Shown here in pieces: positions 47,037 to 59,497 of a stretch of DNA of 64,000 nucleotides. The stretch spans positions 62,001 through 126,000 of the forward strand of contig JAMWET010000037.1 of assembly GCA_024036415.1 (NCBI GenBank), read 5' to 3'. The notes beneath the pieces are model-generated. The model was not told the DNA's origin, searched no databases, and saw only the letters and a program-made list of their open reading frames with translations. This DNA is from Prochilodus magdalenae (taxonomy: Eukaryota; Chordata; Actinopteri; Characiformes; Prochilodontidae). The position numbers were made by a program, and so were the translations under genes. How positions within the stretch are numbered: the first letter of the stretch is position 1; the number at the start of each line of letters is the position of its first letter.

Positions 47037-47195
47037 CTCAGAGCTTCCCAACCCTGGTCCTGGTGACCCACTCCCTTTCTATTCAGTGAGTGAATAACAT
47101 GCTTTACTGAGTTAATGTTGGTGTGCTAATGCTAAGAAAATACTAAAACATGCAGGACAGTTGTCCTCTTGGAACAAGTTTGAGAAACACTGAGC
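47037..47195. mobile_element. Small inverted-repeat element (MITE-like)
   Basis: The left end CTCAGAGCTTCCCAACCCTG and the right end, read in reverse complement as CTCAGTGTTTCTCAAACTTG, form an imperfect inverted repeat. The inside (TGCAGGACAGTTGTCCTC) is also palindromic in style. This pattern is common in fish genomes as short non-autonomous elements; the family is not assigned. Confidence 0.5.
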
Positions 47196-49037
<1,842 letters not shown>

Positions 49038-49196
49038 TAGGCCAATGTAGTGTTAGGAGTCTTGCCCAAGGACTCTTATTGGTGTAGCACAGCATAGTCA
49101 CCCAGACCACAAATCAAACCCCAAAATCTCATCAAATCTCCCACACGGTGTGGCAGCTCAATGACAAGTGGTGTTATCTATTGCACCACACCAACC
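49038..49196 (-). mobile_element. tRNA-derived SINE, decayed second copy
   Basis: Shares GGCCAATGTAGTGTTAGGAGT and the following CTTGCCCAAGGACTCTTAT and GTGTAGCACAGCATAG segments with the copy at 140-350, in the same orientation. The tRNA-like head is strongly mutated. Confidence 0.7.
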
Positions 49197-49358
49197 TACT
49201 TTCCAACCTATGTCCTCCACGAGCACACCCGATCTAATTTAATTTAATGAAGGAATGAAGGGCTGATTGAATAAAGCTCAACCAGGTATTGGGTAATAAC
49301 TACTAATAATACTATGCATGAGGACAGGTTTGGAAATGGTTAAGCAAACACAGTAACA

Positions 49359-49415
49359 TATATATATATATTTAGATATATTTAGATATATATATATTTA
49401 TATATATATATTTAG

Positions 49416-49466
<51 letters not shown>

Positions 49467-49490
49467 CATACATATATAGTGTATAAGTGC
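49359..49490. repeat. AT-rich microsatellite
   Basis: TA repeats interrupted by TTTAGATATA units, then ACATATATAT. Flanked by plain AT-rich DNA; 49491-50145 shows no feature. Confidence 0.9.
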
Positions 49491-50145
49491 CTAAGTGCAT
49501 ATAATTATAACAGTAATACTGCATATTTCATTTAATCACTACAGTGTGGGCTACAATGGTCTTCAATCTATATCCACAAACACACACATTCAAAATATTG
49601 AATTATGAAATTTAAGACTAATATTGCGACTGTGATTCGTATGATGAAGTAAATTTTTTTTGGCTAGTCCTCTATGTAGTGTGCCAGACTGGCAGTAAGT
49701 TATGGTTATGAGGTCACAGCACATGGAGGCATTGCCTCTGATTGGTTTAACTCATCTACAGTCAAGCTCTGTGTTATTGTGCTTAATGTAAAGGAAATGT
49801 AAAGGCACTGTTGGTAATATGACTGTTGGTTAAATTGCGATTTTGATATAAATCAATTTCATCTTTCAGTCCTAACAGATACACACAAAAACAAACGCAC
49901 ATAGCATACTGTGTCTTCTCTCTGTCCCTGAATCTTCCACATCCATATGTAGGGCGGACAGATTTCTTATGTAACAGTCTATCGCATCTGAGCCAATAAT
50001 ACTCTACATCTGAGAACATTCTGTCTGTCATTCTGTGTGTGTGTGAATGAGGGGCTGCTGCTAAATGCATCTAATAACTGTGTGTGTGTGTGTGTGTGTT
50101 GCATTACATCATGCATTGCATACAATGTATACAGCTATCATTTCT

Positions 50146-51678
50146 TTAAACAGTAGCATGAAGAACAGAAATGTATACACACACGCGCACACACACACAG
50201 ACATGCAGGCTGCCAGAAACAGAGCGCTGTTGCTGAAGGCTGAAGGGGATTGGTGGGAATGCAGTTGAACTTTCACACAGATACTGCAGAGAGAGGGAGG
50301 GGGGAGAGAGAGGGATAGAGAGAGGGAGGAGGAAAACAGGGAGGGATAACCAGAGAAAGAGAAAAGAAGAACAGACACTGAGCCTACAGAATGAGTGATA
50401 CACAAAGGAGAAAAAACTGGAATGAAGAAAGATGGAGGCGAAAATAAAACCAAAGCATGTCCAGTACTATGTCAGTGTAAACTGTCCTCATCTGTACAGA
50501 ATTCTAAAAAGGATGTTATAACAGACATACCTTCATATAGCCTTCCATGATTCTGTTTATTCTGTGGTATGACTGTAAGGCTATACCAGTCACCACTACA
50601 CAGAGCAGAGACAGACAAGAGAGACAGGCAAACTGAGGAGCGGGTAGTGAGATAGAAAATAGATGGAGTGACAGGCATTTATAACCCTCTCCAAAAACAT
50701 AACAAGTTAGCTAGTACAGGCTGTTATTCTAACTCACCCCTAGTAGATCTCATTTCTGATATTGGTTCAGTCCTGCAATCACAGACCTTCTCCTTCGCAC
50801 ATGCACACACACACACATGCACTGCCCCAAAGACACGTAATCATGGAACAGACTGTTCATGAGCTGAATAACTTTGACAGGCATTCAAGATGGATGAACA
50901 TGTATATCAGGATAATCCAGCATTATGATCTTCCTAATCACTGTGCTATATGGAGTCAGTATTTCATAGACTGAAAGATGCATTTAAATGTGGAGCAGCC
51001 CCATATTTACACACACCACAGGTCATTCTTACACATTTCATCTCACCCATTTCCCTACTGGTTAAAAATCATCAAATCATTGAAGGTCCCTGATGGTTCC
51101 TGGTGGATGATTAGTAATGGTCTGTTTACCTGATGGGTACAGGTGATCTGATGCTAGACACGTGGTGTTTCTAATTCCCCAGAGCTCTCTCCATCATCCC
51201 ATATGGCTGCGTAACCTGAAGCAACCCGGAACGCTACAGCGAGCTGGAGACTGCAGCCCAGCACAGCACACGAAGACTGCTGTTTACTTTGAGCTCAGCC
51301 AGCAGGAGCAGTGCGGAGTGTTCGGGGCTGGGAAGTGTAATTTCTTCTGTGAGACAGTTCAGTCACTTCAGCTGCTTAGCTGAGTGCTGGTATAAGCGGA
51401 CTGCCGTGTTACGCTAAAGCTCTAGCTACAGCACATAGCGAGCGCCAGCTGACTGTTTACACTCCGGCCACTGAAACATGGCGATTAGACTGGACCTCCG
51501 CGCTGGAGAGCCGTTAGCTAACCGTCCCCACCGTATTCGAGCGTTAGCAGCTAGAAGACAGCAAGAGTTCCCTCCAGGGTACAACTCCAGTTTTACTGCC
51601 CTGCTTGACCGCTGACTGACCGAGTTCCTGGGGGTCCAGCTTACCTGCCCTGTTCCAGGGGCGAGTGGAGCCTCTCAT
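50146..51678 (-). other. Candidate undescribed 3-exon transcript, 78-residue frame
   Basis: Minus strand. Exon a 51645-51678 (ATG..AACAGGGCAG, donor GTAAGC), exon b 50531-50595 (acceptor TGTGTAG, donor GTATGT) and exon c 50146-50283 (acceptor CTCTCTGCAG after a long pyrimidine tract) join to an uninterrupted 78-codon frame starting MRGSTRPWNRA and ending SVLHATV. Exon c runs into a GT repeat, so its C-terminus is low-complexity. No homology recognised. Exon a also ends in the phase needed to splice into pfkfb4 exon 2. It may be a non-coding RNA or alternative pfkfb4 5' exons; the protein reading is weak. Confidence 0.3.
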
Positions 51679-51715
51679 GTTGCTGGGTGCCAGCGTGCTT
51701 CAGCTTGCGAGTGCA
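51160..51715 (-). promoter_or_regulatory. CpG-rich segment, possible promoter
   Basis: GC- and CpG-rich island in AT-rich surroundings. It contains a consensus minus-strand donor (CAG|GTAAGC at 51645/51644) preceded by an ATG at 51678. It ends at the GAGTGAGTGG minisatellite. Nothing on the plus strand looks like a gene start with a downstream coding exon. Confidence 0.45.
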
Positions 51716-52190
51716 GATGGCAGAGTGAGTGGAGTGAAAGTGAGTGGGTTGAGCAAGAGAGTGAGTGGGTAGAGTGAGCGTGAATGTGAGTGGATAGAGT
51801 GAGCGAAAGTAGGGAGTGTGACAGTGAGCGAAAAGAGGTGGGGTGAGATGGTTTTTACCGAGAATGAATGTGAGTGGGTAGAGTGAGAGTGAGTAGGGAA
51901 TGAGTGGGAAGAGTTGATCTGAGGGGGTCGAGTGAGAGCGAATGTGAGTGGGTAAAGTGAGAGTGAATGTGAGTGGGTAGAGTGAGTAGGGGGTGTGAGA
52001 TAAGGTTGAGTGAATGTGAGTGGGTAGAGTGACTGAGTGGGAAACGGTGGAGTGAGAGTAAATGAGTGTGAGAGCGTGTGGAATGAGGTGGAGTGAGAGT
52101 AAATGAGTGTGAGAGTGAGTGGAATGAGGTGGAGTGAGAGTGAAAGAGTGGTTAGAGTGAGTGCGTAGGGAGTGTGAGCATGAGGGAGAG
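51716..52190. repeat. GAGTG-type minisatellite
   Basis: Irregular tandem copies of units such as GAGTGAGTGGGTAGAGTGAG and GAGTGAATGTGAGTGGGTA, period about 10-40 nt, with drift toward 52190. Purine-rich on the plus strand. Immediately adjoins the CpG-rich segment. Confidence 0.9.
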
Positions 52191-52396
52191 GAGTGGCAGT
52201 GTGTGAGGGTTTTTAGTGCGGACCATCCACGCTGGCTTTATGGACGGGGTGGATTTGTGTTGCGAACAGACGCTTGACTAAAAACAGCAGCAGAGGCAAG
52301 CTGGGCTGCAGAGGGACAGATGGAGGACAGAAAAGTACCTAGGACACCCTTCATCCTTCTTAAGGAGCACAGAGCGGGACAGAAATCAGTGGCTCC

Positions 52397-52490
52397 TTAG
52401 TACGGTAGTACAGTATAGTAGAGTAGTACAGTATAGTATAGGATAGAATAGAGTAGTATAGTATAGTATAGTATAATATAGTATAATGTT
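52397..52490. repeat. TATAG pentanucleotide repeat
   Basis: Repeated TATAG/TACAG units (AGTATAGTATAGTATAG) with substitutions. The following 52491-53249 is AT-rich and carries nothing I can name. Confidence 0.9.
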
Positions 52491-53249
52491 ATTGACCTCT
52501 ACCTGTAAGGTAATTGTCTCATGGTAGATGATCCAAAAAACGAGGTGAATTTTTCAAGCGAAATATTGTGTATTAAGAATTACTCCGAATAATCCATCCT
52601 CCTCCAATGCATGTAAAATACAGTATAATACAAACAGACATGTTCCCAGAGGTTCAAAAGAACAAATCCTTAAATTCTTTGCTAAAGTCGGGGGGTCGCA
52701 ATAGAAGAGGAGAATGTAATCACTTGATATGCCTGATTAAGCTGTTGTACATAACAGCACATGTTCTAAGTATGTCTAATATTATATATAAGAGTTATGA
52801 AGTGCTAAGAAGTGACTGGTCACAATATTATATGGGAAGGCTAAACCTATCAACAGTCCATGCATTGTGCTATCTAATTTGAGAGACATTTACTAGTTAT
52901 AGCTAGGAAACAATGAAATTAAGTGTCTAGCTAACTACTGGTCAAACCAAGTCTGTTTATGTGTACCATTACCCAACAGATGTAGCAAACGAACACACAA
53001 CTGCAGTATGTTTTACACCATCACTGCAACTGCAATATATATGAAGCAACTAGTTCACATGATTATAATCCCAGTGGCATGAAATACAGATTGGCAAAGT
53101 GAGTTTTATCAGCCATACCCAGTGCTATGGTAAATAGATCAAGCGACTGTCCAGGGCCCAGGACCTAAAGATGTTCTACATGCACATCAAACACATAAAA
53201 CCCCAGCTTGAAGTAACATACACACACCACTCAAGTTCTTTGGAGACTT

Positions 53250-53255
53250 TTTATT
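53250..53255 (-). terminator. Polyadenylation signal of the WH1 gene
   Basis: AATAAA on the minus strand (TTTATT on plus), about 190 nt after the proposed stop codon at 53445-53443. It supports placing the 3' end of the WH1-domain gene here. Confidence 0.55.
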
Positions 53256-53442
53256 TGCATTAATATCTTGAATATATCAAGAGTACATCCAAACAGTACT
53301 CAAATACAGATGCAATCTTCTATCACTTACTAATTGCAGTTAGTATCACCAAGACTTGGCAGCTAGGGAATTGTTTTAACCCTGTGACATTTTATCAGAG
53401 ACCAGAAGTATATTTATATGGGTTTTGGGAATTGTTATATAA

Positions 53443-54664
53443 TCAGACGTTACTGCAGACAAGATTTAACTGGAACAGCAGTGTTATGTGAGAAGATTCG
53501 CAGGTGCTTTTACTGATCATCCTCGCAGTAAGTGTCCGCTTGTCCATCAGCTAAAAAGACAAAGAAAAACAGTAGGAATTCAAAGTGATATTCTGAGATA
53601 AAGTTTTGCCCTTACACTAAATGTAGTCTTTCAGCCAAGGTATGTTCAGCTTTGCTTGTTTATTTTTGGATTGCTTGAGCTAGGAGTCTGCAAAGTGCTT
53701 GGATATATCATCATGCTGTCCACAAACTGTGCTGAGTTGTTAACTGTATAACAGGTTGTTATCTATAAAAATAGGCAAAACTGTAGACTGCTTTTTAATG
53801 TTTATAGATATCAACATATACTTTTAGTACTAGACCTTCAGCTTGGACCATAAAAAGAGGCTAAATGAAGAAAAAACACCATCTATGATCATTAAACATT
53901 TTGCCAGCACCCCTAAGGGATCCCATTCCACTGAAAGCTAACTTCGATTCACAGGTTCTATTAAAATGTTTCGCCCATTCTAAAATAAAAACATGGACAT
54001 TTAAAAGTAGTAAAATACTAGCTGCTTCACCCAAATTCAGCTTTCTGTCTTGGGTATTCCAAACTAACTAGAAAAGCTGCTGCAGTACTGGTCAGCCTCA
54101 GGGTGGCGCTGTGGCAAATTGTTTTTCCCAGTTGTTTCTTCATAGCCAAACAACTGTAATTATGCCCGAAATACCTCTGAAACATTTTACAATATGGCAT
54201 ATTTGAATATCCCCACTCTTGTCCTGGAGTGTTAAGGTGAGAAAACACTAAAATATGCAGAGATGAGGGTAATCAAGGACTAGGGTGGGAAAGTGTGGGA
54301 TAACAGTATTTGTAAAGGTGTCAGACACCTCATGAAGTATATTTGAGATTGCTACAACATCTCTACACAGTTTCAGGCAAGTGTATGCTGATTTAGGCAT
54401 GCAGTTTGCATGATGCTAATTGCTTGCGTATAAGCTTCTATTACTCTATTACTGTATTCTATTAGCTCATTAGACTTGCAGCTCCAGTGCAGAACCAAAG
54501 TAGCACATCTCAGACTACAAGCATGTCTTCTTGTCTGATGGACTACATTGCTGGTAAGGTAGAAGTCTTTGAAAAATACATAGCAAGACTTGTGTGTCTG
54601 TGTTTGTTTGTGTGTGTGTGTGTGTGTGTGCGTGCGTGTGTGTGTGTGTGTGTGTGTGTGAGAA

Positions 54665-54698
<34 letters not shown>

Positions 54699-57600
54699 CG
54701 AGAGAGAGAGAACGAAGGGCAAAGTAACCTGTAAGATGTAAGCTTCTTTGGCGTTTCAGGTAACCAGGAGAATTATTTCCTCTCTATAGTAAAATTAAAT
54801 TTGCACATACACAGTCAAATACATAGAGTCATTTCATACAATTGTATCTGTATCTGAATAATGAATAGTGATAATGTATGAGGTCACACAGTGGCTTCGT
54901 TGTTTACTCACCGGAGCAAAGCTTGCACTTTTCTTTATTCCTGCTGGATTTAGTTTGGGGGCTGGGAAAGGTGGAGGAAGTGGAATAGAAAGGCTACTGG
55001 AGTTTTTCAGACTAGCAGTGCTAGCGGTGTTAGATGGGTTTGCACTTGCATTAAAAGGGATGGGAGGCAGGGGACCCTTCTTGTGGGCCAGAGAAACATG
55101 GGTGGCATGAGGGCTAGACAGAGTCTTCGAAGAAATGGATGAATGGCTAGTTGGTGTGAAACTTCTAGCTGCAATGGTCCCTGATCCCGTTGTTGGATTG
55201 GCCACCTTTAAGTCAAAGGGGGGTGGAGTTTTGGGGGATGGTGACCTATGTAGAATGACACTGACTTAATCAAGATCATGTCACGTAGTCAAGCAGGTTA
55301 GATCTCAGAGCCTAAGATCCAGTTAAGTCTGGAGGTACCGCTTACCGGCTGCCTTTTCCAGAATCAGTCAGACCTGCTTTCAGCTTGTCCCTCAGCAGCC
55401 AGCCAGAGGTAGAGTCCAGACTGTGAGTGCGCATAAAGACTGGTTGTGCTATAAGACACAATTACAATGCAATCACTTTATTGTTGCGAAGTCAACGGGC
55501 CAACAATGTTATTTTTGTGTTGAGATGGTGTTTGGGGAATCATAGCTAGAAGAAGAGTGAAACTGACCATACAGAGATACTAGGGGAAGTTGGCCTTCGA
55601 AGGCCATAGGCCAAAACGTTTCTTGTGGTGTACAAAGAGTTGAGAATGGGGCAGAGTGGAAGAAAAGTCTTTGTTGCAATGTTGCAAGCCCCTCATCTTC
55701 TGAAGGATGTTATCCTTCTGAGGCGTGGGGGGGTGCTGGAGCCTATCCCAGTGTTTATTGGGCGGAGGGGCAAAAAAGTCTTTTTGCATTAACTTAAATT
55801 ATAATCTAAGAATCTAAGAAGTTTATGTTTTTTACCATTTTAGAGATGGTAGTGATGACATATGAATGACTGTATAATCTGTTTTGGTTAACATTAGTTA
55901 CAATACAGATAAGATCATAATTCACCAGCTTTTCACCAGTATGGGCTCTGGTGTGAAGACACCAGTGTTTGACTACATATGTAGGCAGCACTTTAGGGTG
56001 TTGTTGAACATACCTCTAGTACTCTTGATGCACTTCTGTATAGCAGTATAGAAACGGCCTGCCTCCTCCTCGTCAGCAAAGTTTAGCCCTGTCCGGCAGT
56101 CCTATAGTAAAGCAAGACAAGCATATACAGTACACGTCACAAAGACACATATAGGGTAGATATTTTCCAGTCTATTTTAAAGGAGCAGACCGAGATAGAG
56201 CTGAGAGACACAAGTAAAAGAAATCTGTAAGTGTTCCTATAACATATAACAGGAGGTGAAACTGTATCACTCACGTCACCAGGGAAGGTGTGGAAATAGG
56301 GGCAAGGTGCTAAGTACTCGAATGGCGTGTACAGCTCCTGCTCCCAAAGCAGCTTTGCTCTCTGCAGAGAGAAACATAGAGATAAGTGTTATAGAGTGTG
56401 AATGTTATTATTGGATAAGATAATAAAGCCCCATAATACAGAAATGCTGTAGTTAAAGCTACCAAATATTATTAAATGCATTATTTAATATCATCACATC
56501 AGTAATGTACCTATACATAAACTTTAATGAGTGTGAGTTTGATGGGTATCTGTCTTATAGAACTAAGAACATAGGAGTTGTTGCTGGTGTATGTGTATGA
56601 AACCTTGACAGAGAAGAGACGTATAAATGATGAGTGCAATTTTTTGTCCTGCACCAAACACACAGCTCCACAACTGTGAAACTTCCACTCTGGCTTTTGA
56701 CCTTTACTAGCTGCAGTTGCCATGAGTAACTGCACCACTGCACACGCGGACGCCTGAAACACACACACACACACATTCAGCTACACAGTCAGCACCATAA
56801 TTATCAGCACCTTGGGTGAAGATGGGGAAAAGTAGGTTCTAAAAATGTCTTTTAATTTAATTTTATTTTATTTTTGGGGAAGCAATCCAAAACCTTATTA
56901 AAGTTCAGTGGAACTGCAGCATCTTCTCACTCATATTTGACTTATTTAAAGTCCACCTGAGTTTTTATAAACTCTGTCATCCATGACCTTCTGTTTTGCT
57001 GAGGTATCAGTATGGGGTCACAGGTCATTTCACATGACCATTTTCAAACCTCCCTTTATCCCTTAAAAGGAGGCCCTTATTGTGCCTTTAGGACTAATAA
57101 AAGATAAGCTCTGTTTTGACTGGTTGATCTGTATTGTGTCATTGTGTCATTCAGAGACACACTCAGAGCTGAAACATTACTTCGAACCTCAGTATGAGAG
57201 GATGGAGCAAAACTGCTGCAAGCTGAATAGGTGGGTGTATGTAAATAAGTTTCCTGTGACATCAAAGAAACAGTGGATTAAGAAACAGCTGTTTTCAGCA
57301 GGTTAGTTTGCATATATGGACTGTAGTACTGTGGAGCGAATGGCATGTTATGAAACTTTAACAATGTTTACATATTATCCTTCATTTAAAAAAGCAGGGA
57401 AAATGTTTTTCCATGATATTGGCCTTTTAAAACGTTCCGTGCTGTAGGGGACTGCCGGGAACAGGTTACAGGTGTGTTTCACCTCCACCTTCAAGTGAGG
57501 AACTTACAGAGGCAAAGCTTTTCCCAAGTAAGAGATTTGCAAAATATGGTAACATATACCAGACGTTGGGGTCTGAAAGTCTTTAATACTATAATCAGAT

Positions 57601-58434
57601 ATCATCTCTGTATAAGGAAAAATACTTTCTCTTTCATTTAGCCACAATCTTAAACCCCTGAACTCTGCTAGATGCTGTTGGAACCATGTATGATAAGCTT
57701 ATGTTTTCTTAGATTACATTTGTTTTAAAGGTGAGACTGTTAGACAAATGTTAGACTGATCTAAGATATTTTTATCACCTGTATCATTATTATGGAGCTG
57801 TCTGATGCAGAAAATTAATACTGCATGTTGTTTTTGCTAGTAAAATCAGTTTAGCAGGAAGAGAACACAGAGCATCACACACAACCACAAACAAATTCGT
57901 CTCTAAACAGAGGGTGCCTTTATCCGCCTAGCAGACACATTTACATTTATTATGCCTTAATACTGTAGGAGAGCAAAGAAACACCAATAGTGATGTTTAG
58001 CAAGGGCACAGAATATCTTAATATGTTTATTTCCAAATATACACAACTCCAATAACTGCCTCTGTAATAGTTATATCAGTTTTTCAGCAGTGAACCCTTT
58101 AATCACCAGAAGCCTTCATGAGGGCCCACACTACAGCCACCCCCCTCTTTTAACTGCATAACTCCCGTAATAGTTTCAGAGTACTTTCTGAGTAACAGTA
58201 GCTGAATAAGTCTTATCAAGCCTAGCGTTATGTTAAAAACAACAGCTGCAAAGATGAATATAAAGAACAGCTGACTGAAAAAAAAGAACATGGAAATTGA
58301 GTTAGAGGAGAGTAGAGGGAGGTGAAGAAGATTATAGTGAAATCCTGAGGACTCACACTGCAATCGTGTCCTAGCAAGTTGAAGAGTAGGCCATTTTCAC
58401 GGGTGGACAGAAGTGAACTCAGAACGCGTGTCAT
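53443..58434 (-). CDS. WASP-type WH1-domain protein with proline-rich tail
   Basis: Seven exons join in phase to 315 residues: 58357-58434, 56604-56753, 56275-56361, 56014-56101, 55346-55448, 54912-55245, 53443-53550. Residues 1-113 form a WH1 (EVH1) domain of WASP/N-WASP type: LLFNLLGHDCS, ACAVVQLLMATAA, CGAVCLVQDKK, FIRLFSVK, KLLWEQELYTPFEY, PYFHTFPGD and LNFADEEEAGRFY. In WASP this domain binds WIP. The tail (114-280) is Ser/Pro-rich with PPPF, PLPPIPF and IPLPPPFPAP, possible SH3 or profilin ligands. I find no CRIB/GTPase-binding motif, WH2 or acidic Arp2/3 motif. The start ATG directly precedes the domain; a GTTGCAG upstream could instead be an acceptor. The last exon is the least certain part. 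Confidence 0.8.
54605..54712. repeat. (GT)n(GA)n compound microsatellite
   Basis: GT repeat with GC interruptions followed by a GA repeat, inside the last intron of the WH1 gene (53551-54911). The rest of that intron shows no coding exon I can support. Confidence 0.95.
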
Positions 58435-59288
58435 CTTTCTACCCTCCACCTGCAACTGATCTCTTCTTTAACATTCACACTTGTGCTATCAAATCTACAT
58501 CAGATCATACAAATGCAACACACCCACATACAGTGCTGAGCTTCCTCATGCAAATCACTGGTGCCATGTTCAGTAATACTGCTTTATTATCACATACAGC
58601 ACACACACACCAAAGGTCACCACAAGGGCATATTTAGTGATTTAGGGGCTCTAGGCAAAAGACAGAAATGCACACTGGCTTCATATTTTCAAGTTAGTGA
58701 CGCAACTGCAACAAGAACAATTGTGGCAGGTGAAATAATTAGAACTGCAATCATTATTTCTGAATTTTTGATGTCTGCAAAGACAAGGATAGTAAAACTA
58801 TTAGTGTGGCAGATTTAAATTAAAAACTCCAATTCAGCTGGAGTAAAAACGTTAGGAAAAACAGCTTATGTGTCTGACTGATCTCCTTTTTGTGAAGCAT
58901 GAGCTCACATCTTTGCATAGTTCATGTTATCACACTATGTAAAACTGACTGGCCGTTGCACTGTTCCTAAATAGCCCATTTCAAACACCTATCCGGATAA
59001 ATGTCTTATTTCAGCCCATTGTGAAATTAAACCCCAGGACTCCCCATGTCCATGATAGACTGTATTAGATCTGATGCCACCTATGATCACCTATAACCAC
59101 ATTAGACTACAACATACAAAATCCATTGAATTATAGACCGCTGCTATTAATACATATTACAAAAGCATACAATGTTATATTTTTTAAATTACTTATCTGT
59201 AGCTGGTATCTATGATGCAGCCAGAGATCAGATATCTAGGATTACTGTTTTGCGTTGTTCACTGTAACACTGCCATCTAGTGGTTAGA

Positions 59289-59294
59289 TTTATT
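59289..59294 (-). terminator. Candidate polyadenylation signal of efcab12
   Basis: AATAAA on the minus strand, about 205 nt downstream of the efcab12 stop codon at 59500-59498. Confidence 0.5.
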
Positions 59295-59497
59295 TAGTCG
59301 GTACTGGTCATTATTATAAGCTGCAGTGTGTCTTTCATTTAGCTACAAAAGAATCAACGCATACAGTTCCAATATTGGGATTTGCCGAGGATGGAAAACT
59401 ACTGCCCTGCAGAGTTCAGGTCCACAGTTAACTTTCTTTTAATGACTTGTCCAGATCTTTTCAGAGAAGTAAAGGTTCCACAGCGTCACAAACGACT

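Noticed and set aside
54027..54248. Minus-strand 73-codon frame in the last WH1 intron
   Set aside because: Looks repeat-derived, no WH2 or acidic motif, and does not splice in phase.
54487..54560. Plus-strand exon-like block (TGCAG..GCTG|GTAAGG) with a short frame
   Set aside because: Isolated in a minus-strand intron, no partner exons in phase, and the frame continues into a microsatellite.
57082..57306. 74-codon plus-strand frame in a WH1-gene intron
   Set aside because: No recognisable motif or splice partners; likely chance or repeat.
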